From the NCBI GenBank assembly GCA_028818705.1, contig JAPPNJ010000051.1, positions 44,484 to 108,483 on the forward strand: DNA of 64,000 bases, given 5' to 3'. Every line of letters begins with the position of its first letter. The first letter of the stretch is position 1. Shown piece by piece: positions 1 through 9,525 of this stretch. The notes beneath the pieces were generated by a model. It saw nothing but the letters and a program-made list of their open reading frames with translations. It was not told the origin of the DNA and did not search any database. The translations under genes and the position numbers were made by a program. Origin of the DNA: Candidatus Poribacteria bacterium. Its GTDB lineage: Bacteria > Poribacteria > WGA-4E > WGA-3G.

Positions 1-213
1 ATTTCCACAGTTTCTATTACCCTTGTTGAAAGTATGACGAAGAAGGTAAAACCGCCGCGCGCCTTAGCGGTGCCGTATGGTTTTGGACATCCGCTCGGTG
101 AACCGAATAACCCCGGATTGCAGCACGCAATCATCGCCGAGGCACTTACACTTCTATCGGACGAGGCTCCACCTCCAATCCTTCAAAAACTCCGACACGT
201 TCAGCCATCGTAG
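1..213 (+). CDS. C-terminal end of a possible glycine/sarcosine/betaine reductase selenoprotein B-like protein (partial)
   Basis: An open frame runs from the first base to a TAG at 211-213, giving the last 70 residues of a protein that starts outside the window. The piece contains KPPRALAVPYGFGHPLGEP followed by a helical segment with an LQHAIIAEALTLL core. This resembles the C-terminal end of small selenoprotein-B-like proteins of the glycine/sarcosine/betaine reductase group, which is recognition from memory rather than a search. No catalytic residue lies in this part, so function cannot be judged from it. The next gene follows after 82 bases on the same strand. Confidence 0.5.
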   Translation: MSTVSITLVESMTKKVKPPRALAVPYGFGHPLGEPNNPGLQHAIIAEALTLLSDEAPPPILQKLRHVQPS

Positions 214-295
214 CGTTGATTTGTCTGTCTCTCTTATCTTGTAAATCCTAAAATCTTGGTTCAGACAATTGGTGCCTTATGAAAGGAGAAAATAC

Positions 296-1357
296 ATGGA
301 TAAAATCAAAGTTGGTATTATCGGATGTGGTGGTATATTCCGCAGCCTTCACGCTCCCTATTACCAAGAACCGACCCGACGCGCAGATATTGTCGCAATC
401 GCCGACATCAACGAAGCGTCTGCGAACGAGCAAGCCGACCAGTTTGGTGCAGATGCCTACACAGATTACCGCGCACTCCTCGACAGACAGGATATAGACG
501 CAGTAGATGTCTGCGTCCATCCGCGCCCACACCTTGAAATTACCCGTGCTGCTGCCAATGCCGACAAACACATTTTAATGGAAAAACCGATGTGTTGTAG
601 CGTTGCGGAGGGTGAGGAGATGATAGCCGCTGCTGAAAATGCGGGTGTTCTCCTGATGGTCGCCTATATGATGCGGTTCAGTCCCGGCTACATGAAACTA
701 AAATCGCTGTTAGAAGATGGCACCCTCGGCACACTGCAGATGGCGTACTCTAATCAAGTCGGTTGGTTCTCACCCGAACGACATCCGTGGCTCTTTGTGA
801 AAGCGGAATCGGGTGGTATGCTGGTGGAGCAAGCCATTCATGATCTTGATCTCTGGCTGTGGCTCTACGGTCCCGCCTCCACAGTCTACGGATTCACAAG
901 CCATGTCCCGCTCGGTGGCACCTACCCACCACCTGATCAAGCTGTAGAGAACAACGCCGTGCTGACCGTACATTTCAAAAACGGTGGCGTCGGTATGATG
1001 ATTAAGAGTTGGGCGGCTGAAATAAGGAATAGTGGCAACGGTCTCGTTACCAGTAAAGGCTCGGCGACACTAATTCACAACGGGCTCCGTTGGAAGACCC
1101 ACGATATGGCAGAGGTGGAAGAGTTCACTGCGCCAGTGCCGGATGATGATACCTACCGCAGCATGCCAGAGGCGCGGCGTCAGCAGCGGTATTGGGGGGT
1201 AGCAGCGAAAGGCACGAGCATTGATCACTGGCTCCAGTGCATCGCCGGGGAAGCAGAATCGACGACCCATGGACGCATCGGCAGAGACGGTATTGAGTTA
1301 GCAGAAGCGACCTATCGTTCCTCGCAAATCGGTGCACCGATTTCATTGCCCTTGTAG
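296..1357 (+). CDS. Gfo/Idh/MocA family NAD(P)-dependent oxidoreductase
   Basis: This 353-residue cytosolic enzyme has an N-terminal Rossmann fold with the dinucleotide-binding motif GIIGCGGIFRS near residue 6. The family motif EKPMC lies near residue 95, and the C-terminal substrate domain includes AIHDLDLWLWLYG. The family oxidises or isomerises sugars, inositols and their derivatives with NAD(P); the substrate here is unknown. The ATG at 296 is chosen because AAAGGAG lies just upstream; an upstream TTG at 269 in the same frame has no such site. Two further members of the family occur at 54234 and 60452, but they are divergent and not simple duplicates. The fold assignment is secure and the substrate is not. 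Confidence 0.93.
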   Translation: MDKIKVGIIGCGGIFRSLHAPYYQEPTRRADIVAIADINEASANEQADQFGADAYTDYRALLDRQDIDAVDVCVHPRPHLEITRAAANADKHILMEKPMCCSVAEGEEMIAAAENAGVLLMVAYMMRFSPGYMKLKSLLEDGTLGTLQMAYSNQVGWFSPERHPWLFVKAESGGMLVEQAIHDLDLWLWLYGPASTVYGFTSHVPLGGTYPPPDQAVENNAVLTVHFKNGGVGMMIKSWAAEIRNSGNGLVTSKGSATLIHNGLRWKTHDMAEVEEFTAPVPDDDTYRSMPEARRQQRYWGVAAKGTSIDHWLQCIAGEAESTTHGRIGRDGIELAEATYRSSQIGAPISLPL

Positions 1358-1749
1358 CAGTGTCGTCTACTCCTTTCCTATAAAAGTAATCCCATAATAT
1401 CCTTCCATGCACTGTAGGGCGGACTCCCATATCCGCCCGTTATCGCCCACCCAAAGTTTGCTTTTCAGATCGAAATTTTTTCTGGACAGCGAGAATCCGA
1501 TAATCTATAGTTAGATATAGACTTTATTATTATTTTTTTACTAATAATAGAAATTGACGTATTATAACTATAAAGTGCTATTTATAAATCCATGGGATAT
1601 CCTTTCTGAACGAGTGTAACGGCATTTAAGATAAGGTGTTGTGGCAGTGACGAGTAAAACGACTGCCACAAAGGTTTAACTGACAACTGATAACTGAAAG
1701 GTTGTTCGCAGAAAAATCGAACTGATAACCATTGTAAAAGGAGTTTGTT
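1358..1749. other. Intergenic region with one GTAGG hairpin and AT-rich promoter-like DNA
   Basis: This 392-base gap contains no convincing gene. At 1414-1440 there is a hairpin of the GTAGG type, with stem GGGCGGA pairing with TCCGCCC. From about 1500 to 1590 the DNA is very AT-rich and could hold the promoter of the next gene, but no clear -35/-10 pair stands out. At 1678-1698 there is a short run of ACTGACAACTGATAACTG-type heptads that recurs elsewhere in the window. Confidence 0.5.
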
Positions 1750-3234
1750 ATGAAAATACTAATTGTGGAGCGGAAAATCATCGTTTCAATTATTTTCGCG
1801 TTGACGAGTTTTTGTTTTATCGCAGGAACAGCGTATAGCGAAGTCAGCATCAGTGAAATCATGTATGGATCGGAGATAAGGTTCTCGCCAAAGCAATGGA
1901 TAGAAATATCTAACACCGGAACAGAGCCAATTGATCTGACCGGATGGACACTAACTATTCAGAATGTAGACTCGGATGACCTACTCGGACCCACGACAGC
2001 GACAATCAATTTTAGGGATGCTACCTTTGACGATGCCCCCCGGATATGGCCAAATGATTTTCTCTTGATAGTGACATCGAAAACCGATGATAACTCAGGA
2101 GATTTCATGGAAGATCAAATCTATGATCTTAGATGGCGGGAAGACTTAGGTATTAGTTTCTGGACCACATGGCTGAGTGCAAAGGGATTCTACATAAAGT
2201 TGACCGATAAAGATGGTAATGTGGTAGATGAAGCAGGAAACTACGACGGAACTAAGACGCTTTGGGACTTACCTTACCATTTTAACAGAGGCAGAATCAG
2301 AGCAGGCAATCGGACTTCACTCATTCGCCGTTATGCCAATGGTGTCGCACTTGATGGAAAGCTAAAAGAGGGTTGGGTATCCGCCGTTGACGCGAATCTC
2401 ACTGGAGGTCAAAAAACTTATTACGGTGATGAGAATGACATTAGTTCACCTGGTATCTTTAATATCAATTCTACCTTGCCGGTTGTAACGCAACAACCCG
2501 CTACTCCACCGGTTGATAACACAGGTAAGACTTCGCCTCCGGTTGTAGTGGAACAACCCACTACCCCACCGGTTGTAACACAGCAACCTCCGACTTCTAC
2601 GACCATCGTCCGGCTTCTGCCGGCGACAGTGGCGGCTCCTGCTGTCGGGGACGAGTTAGTATTCTCTCTAAACATCGCAAGCGGAGCATCGGTGGCGGGA
2701 TATGAGGCAACGCTGGAATTCAATAAGACGGCTTTCCGCTATGTGGGGAGTGAGATCGGTGATTATCTCCCCGCCGGTGCCTTTTTTGCGCCACCTATTG
2801 TTGAAGAAGGCAGCGTGAAACTTACCGCAACATCGCTTAAAGGCGAAGTCAATGGAAACGGCACGCTCGCGAAGATTACTTTTGAGGTAATCGCCGAGGA
2901 TACATTCACCTTAATGTTATCCGATGTGCTCCTCGCTGACAGCAAAGGGATGAGCACTGTTCCGCAGGTCGAAAACGCGCAAATTAGCAAAGCGGCAGCC
3001 GACGGACTCAAAGGCGATGTCAACGGGGATGGGGCTGTAAACGTCCAGGATTTGGTATTGGTTGCAGCCAGTCTGTGGCAGAAGGGGCAGAATGCTGCAG
3101 ATATCAATGGGGATGGTATCGTTAACGTCATTGATCTCGTCCTTGTTGCTGGTGCTTTGGGGACAAGTGCCGCTGCACCCTCTCTGCATCCGCAATCTTT
3201 GGAGATGCTCACTGCGGCAGACATTCAACTCTAG
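1750..3234 (+). CDS. Secreted lamin-tail/cohesin/dockerin protein, cut short by an amber codon
   Basis: The 494-residue product starts with a signal peptide (about 1-30, cleavage after AYS). It continues with a lamin-tail-like beta domain (31-238), a Pro/Thr/Val-rich linker (241-284), a cohesin-like domain (285-412) and a dockerin-like pair of calcium loops (GDVNGDGAVNVQDL and DINGDGIVNVIDL, 421-472). The ATG follows AAAAGGAG. The frame ends at TAG 3232-3234, exactly where the two paralogues at 4487 and 6883 carry a Trp codon. It then stays open in the same frame for 128 more codons encoding the missing C-terminal sorting domain. The gene therefore looks like a full-length paralogue broken by one G-to-A change. 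As it stands, the truncated product would lack its export/anchoring signal. Confidence 0.85.
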   Translation: MKILIVERKIIVSIIFALTSFCFIAGTAYSEVSISEIMYGSEIRFSPKQWIEISNTGTEPIDLTGWTLTIQNVDSDDLLGPTTATINFRDATFDDAPRIWPNDFLLIVTSKTDDNSGDFMEDQIYDLRWREDLGISFWTTWLSAKGFYIKLTDKDGNVVDEAGNYDGTKTLWDLPYHFNRGRIRAGNRTSLIRRYANGVALDGKLKEGWVSAVDANLTGGQKTYYGDENDISSPGIFNINSTLPVVTQQPATPPVDNTGKTSPPVVVEQPTTPPVVTQQPPTSTTIVRLLPATVAAPAVGDELVFSLNIASGASVAGYEATLEFNKTAFRYVGSEIGDYLPAGAFFAPPIVEEGSVKLTATSLKGEVNGNGTLAKITFEVIAEDTFTLMLSDVLLADSKGMSTVPQVENAQISKAAADGLKGDVNGDGAVNVQDLVLVAASLWQKGQNAADINGDGIVNVIDLVLVAGALGTSAAAPSLHPQSLEMLTAADIQL

Positions 3235-3618
3235 CTTTCCCAAGCACAACATTTAGACCTCACAGATGCGAGGTTTCAAAGAGGTATCCTGTTCTTACAA
3301 CAACTCCTCACAACGTTGCTTCCCAAAGAGACAGCACTCTTAGCAAACTATCCGAACCCGTTCAACCCTGAAACGTGGATACCCTACCACTTGTCAAAGG
3401 ATGCGGATGTTACACTGCATATCTATGCTGTGAATGGTACATTGGTGCGGACATTGTCCCTAGGACATCAACCTGCGGGTATGTATCAGAGCCGTTCGCG
3501 GGCAGTGTATTGGGACGGCAGAAACGCATTCGGTGAACCTGTGGCGAGCGGTGTCTATTTCTACACGCTTACCGCCGGCGATTTCACAGCTACGCAGAAG
3601 ATGCTCATTAGAAAGTAA
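3235..3618 (+). pseudogene. Detached C-terminal sorting domain of the preceding gene
   Basis: This stretch reads on in the same frame after the amber codon and ends at TAA 3616-3618. It encodes a helical segment (LSQAQHLDLTDARF) and then the FlgD-like/type IX sorting module, with YPNPFNPETWIPYHL, LGHQPAGMYQSR, YWDGRN and a terminal KMLIRK. The two intact paralogues contain the same block with few changes. A restart is possible at 3316 (100 residues), but without a signal peptide that product would not reach the secretion system. It is best read as the second half of a broken gene. Good preservation suggests the break is recent, or that the stop is suppressed or an assembly error. Confidence 0.8.
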
Positions 3619-3631
3619 ACTATTTACCTGT

Positions 3632-3658
3632 AGGGGTAAGACCATGTGTCTCACCCCT
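3632..3658 (+). terminator. Stem-loop between secreted-protein genes
   Basis: An 11-base stem with one A/C mismatch (AGGGGTAAGAC against GTCTCACCCCT) encloses a five-base loop, 13 bases after the stop of the sorting-domain segment. No T-run follows, and the next ribosome binding site begins almost at once. It may act as an attenuator or mRNA 3'-end stabiliser rather than a classic intrinsic terminator. Confidence 0.4.
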
Positions 3659-3672
3659 AACAAGGAGTTTTT

Positions 3673-4356
3673 ATGATAAAAAAGATAAGTAAGACTCCAA
3701 AGGACATCCTGTTAACGCTAACAACTGCTTCATTTGGTGTGTTCTTTGCCTTTATAGGGTGTGGGTTTTTAGATAATAACAGTCAACCAACAATTGAAAC
3801 TATAACCGATCAAACGCTTTATGTAGATGACAAGATAACAGTGGATGTAAACATCACCGATGAGGATATTGATGATACACATATTATCAGCGTCTCCTCT
3901 GACAATATGACCATAGCGACTGCTTCAATAAGTAATACAACCCTTATCGTCGTAGGTATATCGGCAGGACTTGCGACCATCACAGTTTCTGTCACAGACG
4001 ATAGTAACCAAGACGATGCAGCGGCAATACCAGTGACGTTTCAGGTCACTGTCAATGAACTAATTGACAGAGGAGCTTGCCTTGTTGGAATGACGTTGAG
4101 ATCGGGAGAGAGTTGTCGTTACAGTAAGGATCCATTTGAGGCAGCAGATATTGTCTTTTCTGTCCTTCAGGATGGTAGCTCGTGTCGAAAGCGTAAAAAT
4201 CTAAAGTCATGTGTGGAATCGGATATAGAACAAGATGACTTCTTCGGGACGAATTTTGCTGCCAGAAAAAATCCTGATGGAAGTTGGACTATTGAGTCAG
4301 TGCCATGGTTCTATATTCGTCAGATGCTGGGGAGCCTGAATTCATTGATAAAATGA
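3673..4356 (+). CDS. Putative lipoprotein with a bacterial Ig-like/cadherin-like domain
   Basis: This 227-residue protein is preceded by AAGGAG. It has a hydrophobic N-terminus and a lipobox-like AFIGC with the likely lipidated Cys at residue 30. Residues 38-130 form an Ig-like beta domain (QTLYVDDKITVDVNITDEDI through VTFQVTVNE) like those in surface adhesion proteins. The C-terminal 90 residues contain four Cys (CLVG, CRYS, CRKR, CVES), which may pair outside the cytoplasm. I do not recognise a family for the C-terminal part. It sits between two secreted multidomain paralogues, so a cell-surface role is likely. Confidence 0.7.
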   Translation: MIKKISKTPKDILLTLTTASFGVFFAFIGCGFLDNNSQPTIETITDQTLYVDDKITVDVNITDEDIDDTHIISVSSDNMTIATASISNTTLIVVGISAGLATITVSVTDDSNQDDAAAIPVTFQVTVNELIDRGACLVGMTLRSGESCRYSKDPFEAADIVFSVLQDGSSCRKRKNLKSCVESDIEQDDFFGTNFAARKNPDGSWTIESVPWFYIRQMLGSLNSLIK

Positions 4357-4486
4357 GAACTGTAATTCTCTCGTCGCGTGTCAAACATCCTATTACAAGG
4401 AATTTAGCAGAGAAAAAACAAATTCTAATCTTCCACCCAAAAACCTAATTGAGTCCTGAAATCAAAGACGAGAAAAGGAATTTATA

Positions 4487-6748
4487 ATGAAAAAACTAAT
4501 CGCGAAGCAAAAATATCTTATGTTCATCTTAGTTCCCGTCTTGATAGCCTTAACGATAACTGTCGAAGCACAAGACTATATCCGGGGCCCCTGGCTCTGG
4601 ATGATTGCTCCAGGCTCAAATATAGATACCGATTATCTTGCCATAGAAAGTGGCGGCGCGATTACGGAGACTCAGATTACCCAAAATGGTGTGAACGAGG
4701 GAGATAAATTAGGCGAATTGCAGTGGACATCTGAACGCATCCAACCCTCAACCCATTGTGGTTGGTTCCTCTGTGCCTCAAATAATGTCCAACATGTCGT
4801 TAATGCAACTGGACTCAGCTCGGTTCAGAATCTCTCTCATCACACAGTTTATGCATTCATTAACATTGTGTCACCGCGCGACCAAAACAATGTACGAATG
4901 GGTGTGGGCAGCGATGATGCTGTCAAAATTTGGCTCAATGGAATTGTGGTTCACAGGAACAACGTTGATAGAAGAACAACGGGCATCCAAGACCGGTTCA
5001 ACACAAATCTGAAAGCGGGCAATAACCTCCTATTAGTTAAAGTTTGCGAGAATTTGGGGAACTGGGGATTGTTTTTTAAAATATACCTTGACTCGAAGGA
5101 TTTCACCACAGAGATCCCTAAAGGGCCTCTTGCTGACGTTGGCGCTGATACCGTTATAATCGCTCCTGGGGCTACTGACCTTTCTATTAGACATGTTGCC
5201 ACTGTAGCCTGGGACACAGATAGCGTCTCAAATGTCCATTCTTTCACCGATGGAGCGTTAATTGGGGGAGCAGTTTCAAACCGTATTTACCTTTGGAACC
5301 CTCATTCGGAGCAACTCCAAGCCACACTCACGTATGATGCACTTATCAGAGACATTACTGTCAGCCCCGATGGGGGTATCCTTGCCAGTGGGAGCATGGA
5401 CGGCACGATCCAATTGTGGAATCCCCAGATCGGTACACTCCAAGCCATACTCAGGGGACCTACAAATGGTGGCATCTTGAGTGTAGCTATCAGCCCCGAT
5501 GGGGGTATCCTTGCCAGTGGGAGTACAGATGGCATAATCCAATTATGGAACCTACAGACAGAAACACTCCAGACCGCGATTAGAGCAGATACAAATGGTG
5601 GCATCTTAAGCATAGTCTTCAGTCCTGATGGCAACGTGCTCGCCAGTGGGGGTGTAGATGGCATAATCCGATTGTGGGATCCACATACACTGACCCTTGA
5701 AACTGCTATCACGGCACATACGGATAGTGTTATGGGTATTGCTTTTAACGCCGATGGCTCGCAACTTGCCAGTGGAAGCGCGGATGGGACGATAGGATTA
5801 TGGAATTCCGACACCGGGCGACATCAGGCAACGCTTAACCATAAATTACCCATCTTGAGTATAGCGTTTAACCCTGATGGCAGCATGCTTGCCAGTGGAG
5901 GTGTGGATGGCACAGCACTCGTGTGGGATCCTCGGACGAGAAAGATTCAAGCCACACTCGGACACAGGTCGCCTGTCAGATGCGTTGTCTTCAGTCCTGA
6001 TGGCAGCATGATTATTAGTGGGAGCCAAGACGGTAAGACCCGTCAGTGGAGAATCACCACCGGCTCAGAAACTGAGCCCACTTTAGAAGCAGATGTTAAC
6101 GGTGATGGGAGCGTAGATGTCCAAACTAAACCCGCTTTAGAAGCAGATGTTAATGGTGATGGGAGTGTGGACCTCCAAGATTTAGTAATCGTTAATGCGC
6201 GTCTGGGTCAGACAGGCGAAAACAGTGCCGATGTTAACGGAGATGGTGTTGTTAATGTCGTTGACCTCGCTCTTGTTGCTAATGCAATAGAAGATGATGC
6301 AGCGGCACCTTCTCTACATCCGCAATCGCTGGAAATACTCACTGCGACAGACGTGCGCCAGTGGCTATCCGAGGCACAACACTTAAACCTCACAGGTGCG
6401 AGGTTTCAAAGAGGTATTCTCTTCTTACAACAACTTCTCGCAACGTTGATTCCCAAAGAGACTACGCTTTTGGCAAACTATCCCAATCCCTTCAATCCTG
6501 AGACATGGATACCTTATCAACTCGCAAACCCCGCAGAGGTTACCATCACTATCTACGCCGTAAACGGACACGTGGTTCGGCAGTTAGCACTCGGACATCA
6601 ACCCGCCGGAATGTATCAGAGTCGTTCCCGTGCGGCGTATTGGGATGGCAGAAATCAATTCGGTGAACCTGTGGCAAGTGGTGTCTATTTTTATACCTTC
6701 ACCGCAGGCGATTTCACCGCTACACGAAAGATGTTGATACACAAATAG
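4487..6748 (+). CDS. Secreted seven-bladed WD40 protein with dockerin and type IX-like sorting domain
   Basis: The 753-residue protein has a signal peptide (1-28). A PA14-like/carbohydrate-binding beta domain follows (about 31-210; VGSDDAVKIWLNGIVV). Next is a WD40 propeller (235-521) whose seven blades end in YLW, QLW, QLW, RLW, GLW, LVW and RQW. Then come a partial copy and a full copy of a dockerin (535-602) and the sorting domain (664-753) with YPNPFNPETWIPYQL. The protein is probably exported by a type IX-like route and displayed or released at the surface, where the propeller would act as a binding scaffold. The partial dockerin arises from a short in-frame duplication at 6077-6180. It shares the whole C-terminal half with the genes at 1750 and 6883. 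Confidence 0.9.
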   Translation: MKKLIAKQKYLMFILVPVLIALTITVEAQDYIRGPWLWMIAPGSNIDTDYLAIESGGAITETQITQNGVNEGDKLGELQWTSERIQPSTHCGWFLCASNNVQHVVNATGLSSVQNLSHHTVYAFINIVSPRDQNNVRMGVGSDDAVKIWLNGIVVHRNNVDRRTTGIQDRFNTNLKAGNNLLLVKVCENLGNWGLFFKIYLDSKDFTTEIPKGPLADVGADTVIIAPGATDLSIRHVATVAWDTDSVSNVHSFTDGALIGGAVSNRIYLWNPHSEQLQATLTYDALIRDITVSPDGGILASGSMDGTIQLWNPQIGTLQAILRGPTNGGILSVAISPDGGILASGSTDGIIQLWNLQTETLQTAIRADTNGGILSIVFSPDGNVLASGGVDGIIRLWDPHTLTLETAITAHTDSVMGIAFNADGSQLASGSADGTIGLWNSDTGRHQATLNHKLPILSIAFNPDGSMLASGGVDGTALVWDPRTRKIQATLGHRSPVRCVVFSPDGSMIISGSQDGKTRQWRITTGSETEPTLEADVNGDGSVDVQTKPALEADVNGDGSVDLQDLVIVNARLGQTGENSADVNGDGVVNVVDLALVANAIEDDAAAPSLHPQSLEILTATDVRQWLSEAQHLNLTGARFQRGILFLQQLLATLIPKETTLLANYPNPFNPETWIPYQLANPAEVTITIYAVNGHVVRQLALGHQPAGMYQSRSRAAYWDGRNQFGEPVASGVYFYTFTAGDFTATRKMLIHK

Positions 6749-6882
6749 CATATATTAGAGAAACTGGAAGACTGAACGGGTCGAAGGGAACACCCTTCCA
6801 TCCAAAAACCAATCGCACATGGCAATCGAAAATCAAATAGAATCCCAGTGGTCCCAAAACAATCCATACAAGGAGCTTTAAC

Positions 6883-9441
6883 ATGAAAAGCATAATTGTG
6901 AATCGAAAAACGATAGCGTTAATACTACTAACTGTTTCTTTGATTTTTAGTATAGAAGCCCCAAGTCATGGCTTTTTTTGGGATGTCATTGTTGCTGTTG
7001 GACAAGCGGTGGGTGCTGTTGGACAAGCAATAGGTGCTGTTGGACAAGCAGTGGGTGTTATTGTTAGTGTCGTTGCTGGAACCGTTGTAATCGCCGCCGG
7101 AGTCCTTGGTCTCTCCATTAGTATCCTTGCCACTGTCCTTTGGCATACAGACAGTCTATGGGATATTGAGCCTTTTCCCAATGGTGGGATAATCGGTGTT
7201 GTAGTTTCAAACCTGATCCACTTGTGGGACCCACTCATAGAACAAACCACAGCCACGCTCAAGCACGATGCAATGATCACGAATATCGCTTTTAGTTCTG
7301 ACGGGTTACGCCTCGCCAGTGCAAGTGAAGATAGCACCATCCAATTGTGGAACCCAGAGACACGAACACTCGAAGCGACACTCAGAGGACATACAGATGA
7401 TGTTTTGGGTATCGACTTCAATCCAAATGGATTACGCCTCGCCAGCGGCAGTGCGGATGGTACCGTCCGATTATGGAACCCAGAGACGAGAGCACTCGAA
7501 GGGATACTCAGAGGACATACAGATGATGTTTTAGATGTCGCTTTCAGTCCTGATGGATTATTACTTGCCAGCGCAAGCACAGATGGCACTGTCCGATTAT
7601 GGAATCCAGAAACGAGAGCACCCCAAGCCACGCTTAGAGGACATACAGATGATGTTTTGGATGTCGCTTTCAGTCCTGATGGATTATTACTTGCCAGCGC
7701 AAGCACAGACGGCACTGTCCGATTATGGAATCTACAAACAGAGCAACCCCAAGCCACGCTTGATCATAAAGCACCTGTTTTGAGTATTGCTTTCAGTCCT
7801 GACAAGGAAATGATCGCAACAGGGTGTGAAGATGGCACAGCGCGTATGTGGGATCCACATAAGGCGGAAGTCTTGGCTACCCTTGGGCACGAGTCCCCTG
7901 TTAGGACTGTCGTCTTTAACGATGATGGGAGTATGGTTGTCACAGGGAGCGCAGATGGTAAGATGCGTCAATGGGAAATCACATCCGAAGATGATAGCAG
8001 GACCGCATTTGAATCATCTACACCAGACGGCTACACCCGTGTTACGCTGAGTAGTAGCGGCACTGTTTGGGGGATTCCCACAAAATACACCACAGATTCT
8101 AAAGTTGGCAAAGTGACATATATGTTGCTCGCAAAATTGAAAGATTGCGACTTCGCCACCGCGGAGTTATCCCGACAAAGTAAGGTTTACATCAAAACAC
8201 AGTCTTTGGGACGCTTAAACAACTACCAGTCAGAGTCGGTATGTGGCACATCCAGCAAACAATGGACATCTTCGTGGAATGGGGTTCGGATCACACACCT
8301 GCGTTTTTTTGATGAAAGTAGTCCATCTGACATTAATGAGGCAATTTACAACGCCTCAACGGATCAATATGAATTGACCTCTACTACTTCAACAAATCAA
8401 CCGGGGTTGACACCCACTACAGCCGAGCGCACGATCATTCAGATTCAACCTGTTTCTGTAGCATCCCCTGCTATCGGAGACCAGTTAACGCTCACCTTAA
8501 ACATCACAGGTGGAGAAGCAGTGGCAGGTTATCAAGCAATAGTCCAGTTTGACGAAACTGCCCTGCGTTATGTTTCAGGAGTAAATGGCGATTTTCTACC
8601 TGATGGGGCGTTCTTTGTAGAGCCGAAAGTGGAAGGTAATCTCGTGAAACTCACTGCCACATCTCTCGCTGGAGAAAGCAGCGGGAACGGCACCCTCGCC
8701 ACATTGGTTTTTCAGGTTATCGCAGTGAAAGCATCCACATTAACGTTATCTGACGTGTTACTTTCCAACAGTGCGGGGAGGAGCTCCCGTCCCCAGGTTG
8801 AAGGTGCGCAGATAACTGAACCCATTCAACTCAAAGAGGATGTTAACGGAGATGGGAGTGTGGACCTCCAAGATTTAGTGATCGTTAACGCTCGTCTGGG
8901 GCAGACAGGCGAAAACACCGCCGATGTTAACGGAGACGGTATTGTTAATGTCGTTGACCTCGCTCTTGTTGCTGGTGCGATAGAAGATGATGCAGCCGCA
9001 CCTTCTCTACATTCCCAAGCCTTAGAAATGCTCACTGCGACAGATGTGCGTCGGTGGTTATCTCAGGCACAACACTTAAACCTCACAGATGTAACATCGC
9101 TGCGAGGTATCCTATTCTTGCAACAACTCCTTATAGTGCTAACTCCTAAAGAAACAGCACTCTTGCCAAACTATCCGAACCCGTTCAATCCTGAGACGTG
9201 GATCCCCTACCACTTGGCAAAGGACGCGAATGTCACACTGCATATCTATGCCGTGAACGGCACATTGGTGCGGACGTTGGCACTCGGACATCAAGCTGCA
9301 GGGATGTATCAGAGCCGTTCGCGGGCAGCGTATTGGGATGGTAGAAATGCCATCGGTGAACCCGTAGCAAGCGGGGCTTATTTTTACACACTCACCGCAG
9401 GCGATTTCACCGCAACACGGAAGATGTTGATACGCAAGTAA
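6883..9441 (+). CDS. Secreted WD40/cohesin/dockerin protein with type IX-like sorting domain
   Basis: The 852-residue product, preceded by AAGGAG, starts with a signal peptide (about 1-30). Three VGQAVGA-type heptads (39-59) and a hydrophobic stretch (60-85) follow. A seven-bladed WD40 propeller with 42-residue spacing occupies 88-364. A domain I do not recognise spans 370-510 and contains two Cys. A cohesin-like domain (520-645), a dockerin-like pair of EF-type loops (652-703) and the sorting domain (764-852) complete it. Having cohesin and dockerin in one chain could allow self-association or binding to its paralogues; this is inferred. Blades four and five are almost identical at DNA level (7510-7761), which shows recent repeat expansion or gene conversion. 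Confidence 0.9.
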   Translation: MKSIIVNRKTIALILLTVSLIFSIEAPSHGFFWDVIVAVGQAVGAVGQAIGAVGQAVGVIVSVVAGTVVIAAGVLGLSISILATVLWHTDSLWDIEPFPNGGIIGVVVSNLIHLWDPLIEQTTATLKHDAMITNIAFSSDGLRLASASEDSTIQLWNPETRTLEATLRGHTDDVLGIDFNPNGLRLASGSADGTVRLWNPETRALEGILRGHTDDVLDVAFSPDGLLLASASTDGTVRLWNPETRAPQATLRGHTDDVLDVAFSPDGLLLASASTDGTVRLWNLQTEQPQATLDHKAPVLSIAFSPDKEMIATGCEDGTARMWDPHKAEVLATLGHESPVRTVVFNDDGSMVVTGSADGKMRQWEITSEDDSRTAFESSTPDGYTRVTLSSSGTVWGIPTKYTTDSKVGKVTYMLLAKLKDCDFATAELSRQSKVYIKTQSLGRLNNYQSESVCGTSSKQWTSSWNGVRITHLRFFDESSPSDINEAIYNASTDQYELTSTTSTNQPGLTPTTAERTIIQIQPVSVASPAIGDQLTLTLNITGGEAVAGYQAIVQFDETALRYVSGVNGDFLPDGAFFVEPKVEGNLVKLTATSLAGESSGNGTLATLVFQVIAVKASTLTLSDVLLSNSAGRSSRPQVEGAQITEPIQLKEDVNGDGSVDLQDLVIVNARLGQTGENTADVNGDGIVNVVDLALVAGAIEDDAAAPSLHSQALEMLTATDVRRWLSQAQHLNLTDVTSLRGILFLQQLLIVLTPKETALLPNYPNPFNPETWIPYHLAKDANVTLHIYAVNGTLVRTLALGHQAAGMYQSRSRAAYWDGRNAIGEPVASGAYFYTLTAGDFTATRKMLIRK

Positions 9442-9525
9442 ACTTTTCACAATCGTAGAGTGAGGTCTTGTGCTTCGCTTGCTGAAGGACAGAGAATCAT
9501 TCGCATAAATCCAAAAGAGAAAAAA

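Noticed and set aside
3232..3234. Selenocysteine read-through, considering selA in the window
   Set aside because: The codon is TAG, not TGA, and the paralogues have Trp at this site. A nonsense change explains it more simply.
5302..5814. 170-residue minus-strand frame
   Set aside because: Antisense shadow of WD40 repeats in the gene at 4487; no independent evidence of coding.
6966..7757. 263-residue open frame on the minus strand opposite the WD40 gene
   Set aside because: It is the antisense of the repeated WD40 blades, so its repetitive sequence comes from the real gene. It has no ribosome binding site or known motif.
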